In this document: piece after piece, positions 1-7,480 of the stretch | Numbering within the stretch: position 1 is the first letter of the stretch | Layout of the letters: every line of letters begins with the position of its first letter | Assembly (NCBI GenBank): GCA_022841745.1 | Contig: JALHQW010000074.1 | Span: forward strand, 1 to 36,502 | Length of the DNA stretch: 36,502 nt | Direction of reading: 5' to 3' | DNA from: Saprospiraceae bacterium | Lineage (GTDB): Bacteria > Bacteroidota > Bacteroidia > Chitinophagales > Saprospiraceae | Position numbers and translations under genes: made by a program | The notes under the pieces: model-generated | What the model was told of the DNA's origin: nothing | What the model saw: only the letters and a program-made list of their open reading frames with translations | The model's database searches: none

Positions 1-252
1 CTTTTCGATATCATTCCTTGTATGTCAATGAACGTTATCTATGGTATCATTGCGAGAGACCTCAAACTCGGATTATCGCCATGATATATGTGTTGTAATT
101 TTAGTTCGTAGAGCTGGCATGGGGCTCATCGTAAAACCGAATTTTTAAATACAAACCCATAATTTCCCAGAAAAGAAACCGCTCTTTTTGTCCCAAACCC
201 AAATATCATTCTAAAAAATCTTGTTCAAGCAACCTTCTACTAATTTCTAATC
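1..252. other. Left-edge intergenic stretch, possible end of an upstream gene
   Basis: AT-rich stretch before the first clear gene. The first plus frame is open from base 1 to a TGA at 82-84 (27 codons, reading ...NVIYGIIARDLKLGLSP), so the 3' end of a gene starting outside the window is possible. Another plus frame is open for a similar length, so this is not secure. Bases 85-252 show no gene, hairpin or repeat that I can support. Confidence 0.2.
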
Positions 253-1071
253 TTAACTCAACAACCCTATCGCCCCAGACACACTCCTCCCCGCCATCTC
301 ATGCGCAAACTCCACCGCCCCAACCACATCCCTCCCCTCCGCAAACCGCAGTAGCAAGCTCGCCGCAAACACATCCCCCGCTCCCGTCGGGCTTTTCTCC
401 TCTACCTTCATGGCAGGGTAATGCGCAGGAACGCCAGCCTCAAAAACAGTGGCACCCCCAGCGCCCTGCGTGACGACCAGCAGTGGCACCTGCTTCGCAA
501 TGGCCCGAATCAGCTCCCAATCGCAGCCTACATCGGCCTCGCTCATGGAGACGAGGTCGGCCTTGGCCAGCACCGACCAATCGGGGATGGGCTTGGGGGA
601 GACCAAGTTATTGGCATCCCATTGCCGCATCCAGCCTTGCGGGCAGGCGCAGGTCACGGTGTTTTGCGCAGCAAAAAAATCGAGGAACTCCAAATTGACC
701 TCATCGCAGATGGGGCCGAGCAGGGCGGTTTTGGGTGCTTGCCAGTGTTTTGGCAAATCGGCGGGCGTGAGCAGGGCGGCCCGGCTGTGCAGGTATTGTA
801 TGCGTTGGCCGTCAGGTTGGTAAATGTTCTCGAAGACGGTGGTCGTTGCCGAAGGCACCACATGGAGGTCCAGTCCCTCGAATTGCGAAGCGAACTGAAA
901 ATCGGGGCCAAAGGATGTGAGTATCTTGGTAGGATGGCCGAGGCGGTGGGTAAGCAGGCCAGCGTAGGCGGCTGCCCCGCCGGGCGTGTAGCCGTCGGGG
1001 ACTTTATCGTGGCAGATATGGCCGATAATTAATGATGAAGGATGAATGGTGGAATGATGAATGGCGCTCAC
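253..1071 (-). CDS. PfkB-family carbohydrate/nucleoside kinase
   Basis: A 272-residue ribokinase/PfkB-fold kinase that should transfer phosphate from ATP to a sugar or nucleoside in the cytoplasm. The substrate cannot be named. The N-terminal Gly-Gly substrate-lid motif (TPGGAAAYAGLL, about residues 29-40) and the C-terminal signature SPTGAGDVFAASLL, with catalytic Asp about 233, are both intact. The length is slightly short for the family (usually about 290-320). The start is odd: the first fold residues are LIIGHICHDK, but the only in-frame ATG lies 14 codons upstream inside a short tandem array (1031-1064), so residues 1-14 (MSAIHHSTIHPSSL) are array-encoded. ilvE lies upstream on the same strand, about 110 bp away across an inverted pair of arrays. 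Family assignment is confident; specificity is not. Confidence 0.85.
   Translation of the reverse strand: MSAIHHSTIHPSSLIIGHICHDKVPDGYTPGGAAAYAGLLTHRLGHPTKILTSFGPDFQFASQFEGLDLHVVPSATTTVFENIYQPDGQRIQYLHSRAALLTPADLPKHWQAPKTALLGPICDEVNLEFLDFFAAQNTVTCACPQGWMRQWDANNLVSPKPIPDWSVLAKADLVSMSEADVGCDWELIRAIAKQVPLLVVTQGAGGATVFEAGVPAHYPAMKVEEKSPTGAGDVFAASLLLRFAEGRDVVGAVEFAHEMAGRSVSGAIGLLS
1031..1064 (+). repeat. Short tandem array, pfkB side of an inverted pair
   Basis: Degenerate 7-8 bp units of the type ATGATGA / AGGATGA / ATGGTGG. The array covers the pfkB start region and is translated into the kinase N terminus. It faces an inverted partner array at 1151-1184. Confidence 0.6.
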
Positions 1072-1150
1072 AGCATGTATTGATTGTGTAAAAAATGTTG
1101 CTCAAAAAGCTGCAAGAAAGCCATTTTCCACAAAATCATCTCCTCGTTGG

Positions 1151-1184
1151 CCATTCATCATTCATTATTTTCCATTCATCATTA
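1151..1184 (-). repeat. Short tandem array abutting the ilvE stop codon
   Basis: The inverted partner of the 1031-1064 array (units such as CCATTCATCATT). On the minus strand it begins at the ilvE stop codon TAA (1182-1184). Confidence 0.6.
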
Positions 1185-2264
1185 CCCCACAAGTTCTTCC
1201 GCAAGCACAGGCACGGGTACAGTCCAGCCCCATTTGTCCTCAATGACACCAGCCCTCATGCCGTCAATCACGGCCTTCACATGGGTGCCAATTTTGCGCT
1301 CGCTCACAGGCGGCAGGGTCATCAGCAGGTCACGGTAGCCGATTTCGCTGACGTGCGAAACGACGGCGGCGGTGCCTGCCCCGAATGCCTCTTGGAGGGT
1401 GCCGTCCTTATGGGCTTGCACCAATTCTTCAATGGTGATGGGGTGCTCCGCAACGGATTTGCCTTCGCTGCGCAGGATTTCAAGGATGCAGTCACGGGTC
1501 ACGCCGTCGAGGATGGTGCCGCCGGTGAGTGGCGGGGTGATGGTCACACCGTTGATGACGAAAAATACATTCATCGTACCGCTCTCCTGGATATACTTGA
1601 ACTCCTTGGCATCGAGCCAGAGCAACTGGTCGAAGCCCCGGTCTTGTGCCAGTTTAGCCGGGTAAAGCGCCCCAGCGTAGTTGCCAGCTGCCTTTGCGAA
1701 GCCGGTGCCGCCTTGCGCAGCACGGATGTACTCGGTCTCGGCCCAAAGGCGAACGGGTTTTGGGTAATAGGGGCCAACAGGGCCTGTGAAGACAAAAAAT
1801 TTGTAAGATTGCGACGGCTTAACGCCGATGAACTCGTCAGTGGCAATCATCGTCGGGCGGATATAAAGGGCGCTACCCTCTTCGTCCGGTATCCAAGCTT
1901 GGTCTATTTGCACGAGCCTTGTAAGTGCTTCAGTGAACAAGTCCTCTGGGAACGCTGGCATGCACATGCGCTTGGCAGAGACATTCATGCGGTGGGCGTG
2001 GCGCTCCGGGCGGAATAGCATCGGAGTGCCATCGTGGGTCTTGGATGCCTTCATTCCCTCGAAAATGGCCTGTCCATAGTGCAGCGCCATCGTAGCGGGG
2101 TGCAGCACGAAGCTATGGAATGGTTCGATGCGGGGGCTGTGCCACTCGCCGTTGTCGTAGTCGCAGACGAAGATATGGTCAGCGAAATTGCGGCCAAAAG
2201 GCAGGTTGGTAAAGTCAACTTCGGCAATGCGGGTGGTAGGTGATTTCGTGATTTTAATTTTCAT
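1182..2264 (-). CDS. ilvE: Branched-chain amino acid aminotransferase
   Basis: A fold-type IV PLP aminotransferase of 360 residues. It interconverts leucine, isoleucine and valine with their 2-keto acids, using glutamate/2-oxoglutarate, and acts in the cytoplasm. It is of the BCAT II (eukaryote-like) type: HYGQAIFEGMKA near residue 62, FRPERHAHRMN near 84, the PLP lysine in GFAKAAGNYAG (Lys191), QESGTMNVFFV, and the phosphate-binding loop GGTILDGVTRDCILEIL. Length is normal and the gene complete. The ATG at 2264 sits below a Bacteroidota-type promoter (2288-2315). It is transcribed toward the pfkB-family gene but separated from it by an inverted pair of short tandem arrays. No other ilv/leu genes are nearby, so it is probably expressed alone. 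Confidence 0.95.
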   Translation of the reverse strand: MKIKITKSPTTRIAEVDFTNLPFGRNFADHIFVCDYDNGEWHSPRIEPFHSFVLHPATMALHYGQAIFEGMKASKTHDGTPMLFRPERHAHRMNVSAKRMCMPAFPEDLFTEALTRLVQIDQAWIPDEEGSALYIRPTMIATDEFIGVKPSQSYKFFVFTGPVGPYYPKPVRLWAETEYIRAAQGGTGFAKAAGNYAGALYPAKLAQDRGFDQLLWLDAKEFKYIQESGTMNVFFVINGVTITPPLTGGTILDGVTRDCILEILRSEGKSVAEHPITIEELVQAHKDGTLQEAFGAGTAAVVSHVSEIGYRDLLMTLPPVSERKIGTHVKAVIDGMRAGVIEDKWGWTVPVPVLAEELVG

Positions 2265-2287
2265 GTCCGAGTTCTTTTATTTTTGCA

Positions 2288-2315
2288 CAAAATTATCCAG
2301 AAAATCATTTTCAAA
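2288..2315 (-). promoter_or_regulatory. Predicted Bacteroidota-type promoter for ilvE
   Basis: On the minus strand, TTTG (2315-2312) and TAATTTTG (2295-2288) are 16 nt apart. They match the -33 and -7 elements of the Bacteroidota housekeeping sigma factor. The start codon is about 24 nt downstream of the -7 element. Confidence 0.55.
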
Positions 2316-2385
2316 AAAATAAATTTTTCCGAATAGGGCCAAAAAAACGCCCTTTTGGAATAAAATTCTGAAAACAGGTCAAAAT

Positions 2386-2826
2386 ATGAATACGCAACCC
2401 AATGGAATTTTGGACTTCAAGGTCTATCCATTAAAGGAAAACATACTTTCAAGCGGTGTTGGGAACAACCGTAAAGGCCTCTTTGTCGGCTGCAAGGGTA
2501 CGCCCCGACCCGAAACGCTGGAACTGCTCACCAAAATGCTCCAAGCCGCCAAGTTTGACATAGCCGAGGATGCACTCGTCTGCTGGCTTTCCGACGACCA
2601 GCCCTTCAGCTTTTCTTCGCTGCGCAATGAGGCTGATATTTCAAACGCCCTTTTCTTCGGCATTCCACCAAAACAGGCCGGTATTAACGTCAACGCACAG
2701 CCCTACCAACCCATCTCCATTGGGGGAGCCACTTACTTTTTTTCTGCCAGTTTGGACGAAATCATCGCCAACCCTGACTTGAAAAGGCCGCTTTGGGCAG
2801 GGATGAAAGGAATGTTTGGGGTATGA
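2386..2826 (+). CDS. Conserved-looking hypothetical protein, 146 aa
   Basis: I do not recognise this family. It is a soluble 146-residue protein with no signal peptide or membrane segment. It alternates hydrophobic strands and helices (GLFVGCKG, ETLELLTKMLQAAKFDI, ALVCWLSDD, ALFFGIPPKQAGI), consistent with a small alpha/beta fold. It ends in a hydrophobic/basic tail (LKRPLWAGMKGMFGV). Codon use resembles its neighbours, so the gene looks real. It diverges from ilvE; the 121-bp gap holds an imperfect hairpin (about 2327-2361). The stop codon TGA (2824-2826) lies in the first unit of an 8-bp tandem array. The layout loosely recalls small replication or nucleotide-binding accessory proteins, but I assign no function. 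Confidence 0.7.
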   Translation: MNTQPNGILDFKVYPLKENILSSGVGNNRKGLFVGCKGTPRPETLELLTKMLQAAKFDIAEDALVCWLSDDQPFSFSSLRNEADISNALFFGIPPKQAGINVNAQPYQPISIGGATYFFSASLDEIIANPDLKRPLWAGMKGMFGV

Positions 2827-2860
2827 AAGTATGGAGGTGTGGAGGTGTGGAGGTATGTGA
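2821..2860 (+). repeat. 8-bp tandem array over the stop codon of the 2386 gene
   Basis: About five units of the form GTATGGAG / GTGTGGAG. The first unit supplies the upstream gene's TGA stop. A related array in the opposite orientation follows the parB stop (27855-27888). Confidence 0.65.
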
Positions 2861-2885
2861 AAGCCCGGGGTCAACCCAATGATGA

Positions 2886-2912
2886 AGTGCATCGCACCGT
2901 AATATTTGTAGC
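2886..2912 (+). repeat. REP-like element, copy 1 (hairpin plus AATATTTGTAGC)
   Basis: A short GTGC-ATC-GCAC hairpin is followed by CGTAATATTTGTAGC. The same hairpin-plus-tail arrangement occurs inverted at 14232-14257 and, with a shorter tail, at 14183-14206. A small GTAGC-AAAC-GCTAC hairpin overlaps its 3' end. Confidence 0.55.
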
Positions 2913-2955
2913 AAACGCTACAGGCCATGCCCCTAAGGGTGAATATTTCATAAAC

Positions 2956-3032
2956 TATGTCACGCAACGTCGTTACGAGCGCAACGCATTGATAATAAAT
3001 ACGTTGCGTTCGTAGCGGCGTTGCGTGACATA
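2956..3032. repeat. 31-bp-stem palindrome between convergent genes
   Basis: The arms at 2956-2986 and 3002-3032 are inverted copies around a 15-nt AT-rich loop. Of 31 positions 28 match, and each of the three differences still pairs as G-U in RNA. It lies between the convergent 2386-2826 gene and the cytochrome gene ending at 3067. It could form a two-way transcription barrier or be a mobile intergenic repeat. No long T-run follows either arm. Confidence 0.8.
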
Positions 3033-3066
3033 CAATTTTGGACACTCCCGCCCAAGGTAACATTCC

Positions 3067-6000
3067 CTACTTCAACCCCGCCAAATACGCCACCAAATCC
3101 CTTATCTCTCGCAATTTCAGCGTTTCGCCGAAAGGCGGCATGCCCGAAGGCAGGTTTTCCCTTTTCGCAATGCGGGATGCTTCGATGACGAGCGGTTCGG
3201 CGTTGTTCGTTTTCAGGGTCAGTTCCTTGTCCGTTTCCTTCATCAGGCTGCCGAACACCTCCTGGCCGTCCTTTAATTGCAACACCACATTGCCATAGCC
3301 GGGAGCCAATCGGGCGCCGGGGTCAACGATAGCTGCCAAGATTTGCTCCCTCGTCAACTCGCCACCGATTTTGCTAAGGTCGGGACCGACCTCGCCGCCA
3401 TTGCCGTCCAGTTTGTGGCATCGGGCACATTGCGCCTTTGAGTTCCAAAAAAACAGGCCGTAGCCATTGCCAGCGTCCCCGCCTTCCAAAGCCGAGGCAT
3501 ACTTGGCCAATGGGTCGTCCTTTTTTTGAAGCGACTCCATCATGGCCACCAAATTGACAGACCCGGAAGAATCCACCGCTTCCCTCAATTCCAAGGCGAG
3601 GCTCGGCGATAGTTTGCCAGCTTGGTACAAGGCCAACAAACCCTGCAGTACGGGCTGCACCTTGGCATCTTCCAGCTTGGTCATCGTCTGCAACAACTGT
3701 TGCTGTTCCTTCGGTGTGCCCTTGTTGAAGACGATGTTCACCAATTCTGGCAAGAGCTGTTGCGAAACCGTGGCGTCGGTAAGCAGGCCGAGCGCAGTGG
3801 TTCGCACCTTTTCTTCCTTGTCGGCAAGGGCGGTCTTGATGAGTTCGGTCGCTTTTGCGTATTTCAACCTGGACAGCGCCGTCAGAAATGCCGACTTCAC
3901 CTCCACCGACTTCGTGCTGGCGTAGATGGCGGCCAGTTGGTCGTTGGTGGATTTCAGGTCAAGGTTCACGAGCATATTGGCCACGGCAGCGAGAATCTTT
4001 GGGTTTTTATCCTTTAAATACTCGGCTACGTAAGGGCCAATCAGGCGCTGAACAGGGCCGACAGGGCGGGTCACTTTGCCCCGGAAGCGTCCATCCACCC
4101 GGTCGAGCAGAGAAGGCTCGGCCCAAGTGCCGAGTGCCGCCAGCGCTTCCGTGCGGATGGCCTCCGGTAGGTCGGTGCGCTTGGTGAAGTCGAAGAGCAA
4201 GTTGAGTTCCTTCTCCGAACCTACCCGCAGCGCAGCATTGATGGCACGGCGCAGCAGCGCCTCGCTCTTGTAGCGCTTGTCGGCGAGGCAGTTGGCAAGT
4301 GCGGGCAATGCTTTCACGATGGAATGGTCGTCGTTGATGGCTCGTGCGGCCTCGGCAGCCACATACTCGTCTCCGTCATCGAGGAAAAGCGCCACTTGCT
4401 CGCTTTTCAGCTTGCGCAATACCAGCACCGCTGCCGTGCGAACGGCCTTACTGGGGTCGGCATCCAAGGCAATCATCGGCTCGGCCTTGCCCAACCTCGA
4501 CAACGCCAACACCGCCGCATGGCGGATATATAAATCCTTGTCATTATTGGCCCGAATTAAATCAATTAATGGCTGTGTGGCGGCTTCATGTTTTATTTGC
4601 CCCAGGCATTCAGCAGCATAAAACTGGAGGCGGGGGTTTTTGCTTTTTAAAAAACCAATAATGGCATTTCCAATGGATTTAACTTCTGCATCGCCCAGCA
4701 TTTTCAGGGCTTGCACGATGATTTCCTCGTCCTTGTCATTTAATAACTCAATTATTTGCGGCGCATATTTAGCATCGCGGCGCAACATTTGCCCCATGCC
4801 CCATATCCCATGTATTCTGGCCAATTGATTATCGGTTTGTTTGGTGGCTTTGGTCAATTCCACCGCACCTTCTATATCCCTGTTTGCCAATTCAAACTGC
4901 GCCTTCATGCGTATGCGGCGGTCGGCATAGCCGAGCCATTTACCCAAATCGGCAATCGTCTGTTTGGAATAATCCAAGGTCATCAGCCGCTTGGTTTCCG
5001 CCCGCTCTTTTTCCAAATCATTCTTTTCCTTGGTCACGTCGAGCTTCCAGACCCGGCCATAGTTCTTGGTTTCCCAGCCGGTAATCCAGTCCGCCACGTA
5101 GAGCGCCCCGTCCGGCCCGAACTGGATGCCCGTTGGCAGGATGCCACTAATCATGTCTTTTTCACCATCCAAAACAAACGAAGCGCCCTTAGGCTTAAGG
5201 CCAAACGACCAGATATGCGAGTTGCTGGTGGTGCCGACGAATTCCACGAGGAAGAACTTGTTCAGCCACTCCTTGCCCAAGGCCGTGCCGGGGTTATAGA
5301 CCATGCCCGTGGGGCCGTTGTGGTAGTTCATGATGGGCGGAATAATGTACGCCGCTTGCCCTTCCCAGTGGGGCACGCTCAGTTTTTCGTCCATCCAGAC
5401 GTTGTAGCGGTTGTTCTTCGGGTCGGTGTATTTACCATACTGCCAGTTGGAGCGCCAGCCAGCGTCCGAGCCTTCCACGATGTGGACGAGGCGCTCCCGC
5501 TCGTCGGGGTAGTCGCCATCGTTGTCGGAGGAGATGAGGTTGCCGTAGTCGTCAAAGACGAACTCGTGGGTATTGCGCAGGCCCGTTGCGAAGATTTCAA
5601 AATCGGAGCCGTCGGCATTGCAGCGGGCGATGAAGCCGGAGTTGGCGTTGTCAATTTTGCGGCCATCGGAGGTCGTGATGTTCGCCCCGATGTCGCCCAT
5701 GTTGAAATAGATGCGCCCGTCGGGGCCTTCGATTGGCCCTGACATATTGTGCCCGCCAAAGCCAACATGCACTTGATAACCCTTGCTTGTTGGCGTTTTT
5801 TTCTCCCAAAGACCATCGCCGTCCTGGTCTTCGAGCCGCCAGAAATAGGGCGCCTGGGCGTAAAAAGCATCCTTCGCCCGCACGAGCAGGCCGCCTGCCA
5901 CGTCGGTCACTTCCTCAAAGAAATCGGCGAAGACCCGCACGGATTTATCGGCGAACCCATCCGAGTTGGTATCCTCCAAGCGCCAGATTTCGTCCTTTTC

Positions 6001-6456
6001 CACAGTCAGGTCCCTCCAGTCGTGGCTGCCGTCGTTGTTGAGGTCGGCGAGCCATTCGTTCTGCTTGCTGCGCTCCGGCGCAAAGTTTTTACGAAGGAAA
6101 TCCCGGCGCTCCTCCACGGTCTGCCATGAGATGGACTCGGTCATCCAGTGCTCGTAGCCCCGAATGTCGAACTCGGAATGCTTCTGCCGCACGGTGCGGG
6201 TGATATAGGCCCGGCCTTGGTCGTCCATGGCGATGGAAACGGGGTCGGGCGACAGCGAGTCGGAGGCCCAAAGCGTGAGTTCCAGCCCATCGGCCAGCTT
6301 CACGGGCGTCTCGTTGCGGATTTTGGCGGCGATGGAGTCGGAATGGGCGGGGTTTTCGGTCTTGGTGAGGAGTTCTGTGGGCTTTGGGGGGGGCGGTTCT
6401 TGCTTGCAGGCGGCAAGGAAGGAGACTAGAACAACAAGAAATATAGGTTGACGCAT
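3067..6456 (-). CDS. PVC-type heme-binding lipoprotein: propeller dehydrogenase, HEAT repeats, cytochrome c
   Basis: A 1129-residue envelope lipoprotein. I chose the ATG at 6456 because it yields MRQPIFLVVLVSFLAACKQ, a signal peptide with an LAAC lipobox; the frame is open 34 codons further upstream, but that stretch lies in an intergenic repeat. In order: a glucose/sorbosone dehydrogenase-like beta-propeller (about residues 40-490, with SPDPVSIAMDDQGRAYITRT, IYFNMGDIGAN and PTGIQFGPDGALYVADW), a long alpha-helical HEAT-like region (about 500-960), and a C-terminal cytochrome c with heme motif Cys1010-Ala-Arg-Cys1013-His1014 and a candidate Met ligand in LPSGMPPF. Relatives in Planctomycetes and Bacteroidota are thought to oxidise sugars or polyols and pass electrons to c-type cytochromes. 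The substrate is unknown. It has no operon partners. Confidence 0.9.
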   Translation of the reverse strand: MRQPIFLVVLVSFLAACKQEPPPPKPTELLTKTENPAHSDSIAAKIRNETPVKLADGLELTLWASDSLSPDPVSIAMDDQGRAYITRTVRQKHSEFDIRGYEHWMTESISWQTVEERRDFLRKNFAPERSKQNEWLADLNNDGSHDWRDLTVEKDEIWRLEDTNSDGFADKSVRVFADFFEEVTDVAGGLLVRAKDAFYAQAPYFWRLEDQDGDGLWEKKTPTSKGYQVHVGFGGHNMSGPIEGPDGRIYFNMGDIGANITTSDGRKIDNANSGFIARCNADGSDFEIFATGLRNTHEFVFDDYGNLISSDNDGDYPDERERLVHIVEGSDAGWRSNWQYGKYTDPKNNRYNVWMDEKLSVPHWEGQAAYIIPPIMNYHNGPTGMVYNPGTALGKEWLNKFFLVEFVGTTSNSHIWSFGLKPKGASFVLDGEKDMISGILPTGIQFGPDGALYVADWITGWETKNYGRVWKLDVTKEKNDLEKERAETKRLMTLDYSKQTIADLGKWLGYADRRIRMKAQFELANRDIEGAVELTKATKQTDNQLARIHGIWGMGQMLRRDAKYAPQIIELLNDKDEEIIVQALKMLGDAEVKSIGNAIIGFLKSKNPRLQFYAAECLGQIKHEAATQPLIDLIRANNDKDLYIRHAAVLALSRLGKAEPMIALDADPSKAVRTAAVLVLRKLKSEQVALFLDDGDEYVAAEAARAINDDHSIVKALPALANCLADKRYKSEALLRRAINAALRVGSEKELNLLFDFTKRTDLPEAIRTEALAALGTWAEPSLLDRVDGRFRGKVTRPVGPVQRLIGPYVAEYLKDKNPKILAAVANMLVNLDLKSTNDQLAAIYASTKSVEVKSAFLTALSRLKYAKATELIKTALADKEEKVRTTALGLLTDATVSQQLLPELVNIVFNKGTPKEQQQLLQTMTKLEDAKVQPVLQGLLALYQAGKLSPSLALELREAVDSSGSVNLVAMMESLQKKDDPLAKYASALEGGDAGNGYGLFFWNSKAQCARCHKLDGNGGEVGPDLSKIGGELTREQILAAIVDPGARLAPGYGNVVLQLKDGQEVFGSLMKETDKELTLKTNNAEPLVIEASRIAKRENLPSGMPPFGETLKLREIRDLVAYLAGLK

Positions 6457-6512
6457 AGGTTTGAATTGTTTTTGAAGGGGGTAAAAGTAGTTAAAGGGAG
6501 AATAGTTGATGA

Positions 6513-6790
6513 AGAATTTGGTTCTTCGTGTCTTATTGTGGGTAATTTCACTTAACATCTATCATCTTGTAACCCGCTATTTTAATGGCGGGAATTTGGC
6601 AAATACCCACCAACAACATCTTTCTTCTTTACAGAACATCAGCATTTACTATCTTTCGTCAAATGCTTGATGTTGATGTTTAGAAAAGAAGATAGATGTG
6701 CGAGAGGGAACTCATGCTCCCCTCGTTGAAACGAGGGGTTACAATATGATAGATGTTTACCCATACAAAACCACGAAGAACCAAAAACTT
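6513..6790. repeat. REPIN-like composite inverted repeat, ~278 bp
   Basis: Nested inverted repeats. The outer arms share TTTGGTTCTTCGTG (left 6517-6530) and its complement near 6771-6785. Inner arms 6554-6575 and 6736-6757 match at 21 of 22 positions. Next to each inner arm is a 9-bp hairpin with a 2-nt loop: 6573-6592 (one G-U pair) and 6719-6738 (perfect). A central pair of imperfect arms (about 6611-6646 and 6661-6700) closes the structure. The paired, oppositely oriented hairpins resemble REPINs mobilised in trans by RAYT/Y1 (IS200-like) transposases. No transposase lies in the window. Confidence 0.75.
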
Positions 6791-7135
6791 TATAACGAGT
6801 TTAAATCAAAATACTTGAGCATGAGAATCGAGATAGGCAAACAAAGATTCATTCAACCAGTCGCCTCAACCATTGACATGAGCGACGTTGAAAGAGCCAA
6901 CCACCTTGCATCGCAGGCCACTCAATCACAAGCAATCAGGGATAACCTAATCAAATTGCTCCTTGCAGATGAAAATGAAGGTAAGAAAATGAGCACCGAA
7001 ACTGATGCTTACTACGAAAAGCAACCCGCCCAAGAGAAAGCTGCTTACTTGGAAGCAAAATCTAAACTCCGCAAACTGTTGTTGCAAGAAACTATGATGC
7101 TGCATCAAGAAGTGGAAACGTTGGCAACTGGGTAG
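6746..7135 (+). CDS. Small hypothetical protein, 129 aa
   Basis: Not recognised. Starting at ATG 6746 it reads MIDVYPYKTTKNQKLY..., but the first ~15 codons lie in the right arm of the REPIN-like element. ATG 6821 (MRIEIGKQRF) would give a 104-residue protein free of the repeat. The product is predicted mostly helical and rich in Lys, Glu and Gln, with ERANHLASQATQSQAIRDNLIKLLL and a C-terminal helix AAYLEAKSKLRKLLLQETMMLHQEVETL. No signal peptide or membrane segment. Base composition is visibly more AT-rich than the neighbouring genes, suggesting a recent arrival. It converges on the DUF1653 gene with only 5 bp between stop codons. Existence is likely; start and role are uncertain. Confidence 0.5.
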   Translation: MIDVYPYKTTKNQKLYNEFKSKYLSMRIEIGKQRFIQPVASTIDMSDVERANHLASQATQSQAIRDNLIKLLLADENEGKKMSTETDAYYEKQPAQEKAAYLEAKSKLRKLLLQETMMLHQEVETLATG

Positions 7136-7140
7136 GATTA

Positions 7141-7383
7141 TCACTCCCCTACCCACTCAAACCGCCCCACCTCCTTCCCATCCACCACCACCTTTTCCAT
7201 AAAACTGGCCAGTGGGCGCACCCAAGTTTTACCCTCGCCATAGAGCGGCACATAGACCACGAGCGTTTCCAGCGTCTCGGAATGCGTGGCTGTGCCGATG
7301 ACTCGGTACGGGTTGCCTTTGAAGTGGCGGTAGGTGCCGGGTGTAGGCAATCCTGGTTGTTTTGAATCCTTAAGTTCAGCCAT
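7141..7383 (-). CDS. DUF1653 domain-containing protein
   Basis: An 80-residue protein consisting of essentially one DUF1653 domain: GTYRHFKGNPYRVIGTATHSE, then LVVYVPLYGEGKTWVRPLASF and a C-terminal RFEWV. The pattern YxHFKGxxYxVxxxAxHSETxE...VVYxxLYG...WVRP is the family signature. The domain is small and soluble with no known activity. I chose the ATG at 7383 (MAELKDSKQ); the frame is open 22 codons upstream, but those encode a hydrophobic stretch not typical of the family. The nearest gene on this strand, DUF4256, ends about 95 bp upstream, across a short tandem array. Confidence 0.85.
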   Translation of the reverse strand: MAELKDSKQPGLPTPGTYRHFKGNPYRVIGTATHSETLETLVVYVPLYGEGKTWVRPLASFMEKVVVDGKEVGRFEWVGE

Positions 7384-7444
7384 ACAAAGCATTAAATGAA
7401 AACATAAAAATAGAAGAAAGTATAATTTGAATTCCAAGCTGTTG

Positions 7445-7480
7445 CCCAATCCGAAATCCGAAATCGTAAATTCGAAATCA
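7445..7480 (-). repeat. 7-bp tandem array abutting the DUF4256 stop codon
   Basis: On the minus strand the units are GATTTCG, AATTTAC, GATTTCG, then a final GATTGGG. The array starts directly after the DUF4256 TGA (7478-7480). The unit resembles those at 34571-34606. Confidence 0.6.

Noticed and set aside
1095-2018. Open plus-strand frame (307 codons) opposite ilvE
   Set aside because: It lies antisense to a complete, clearly conserved aminotransferase and shows no domain.
4756-5742. Long open plus-strand frame (328 codons) within the cytochrome gene
   Set aside because: It is antisense to the well-supported propeller/cytochrome c gene and its translation has no recognisable motif; it is a by-product of that gene's codon bias.
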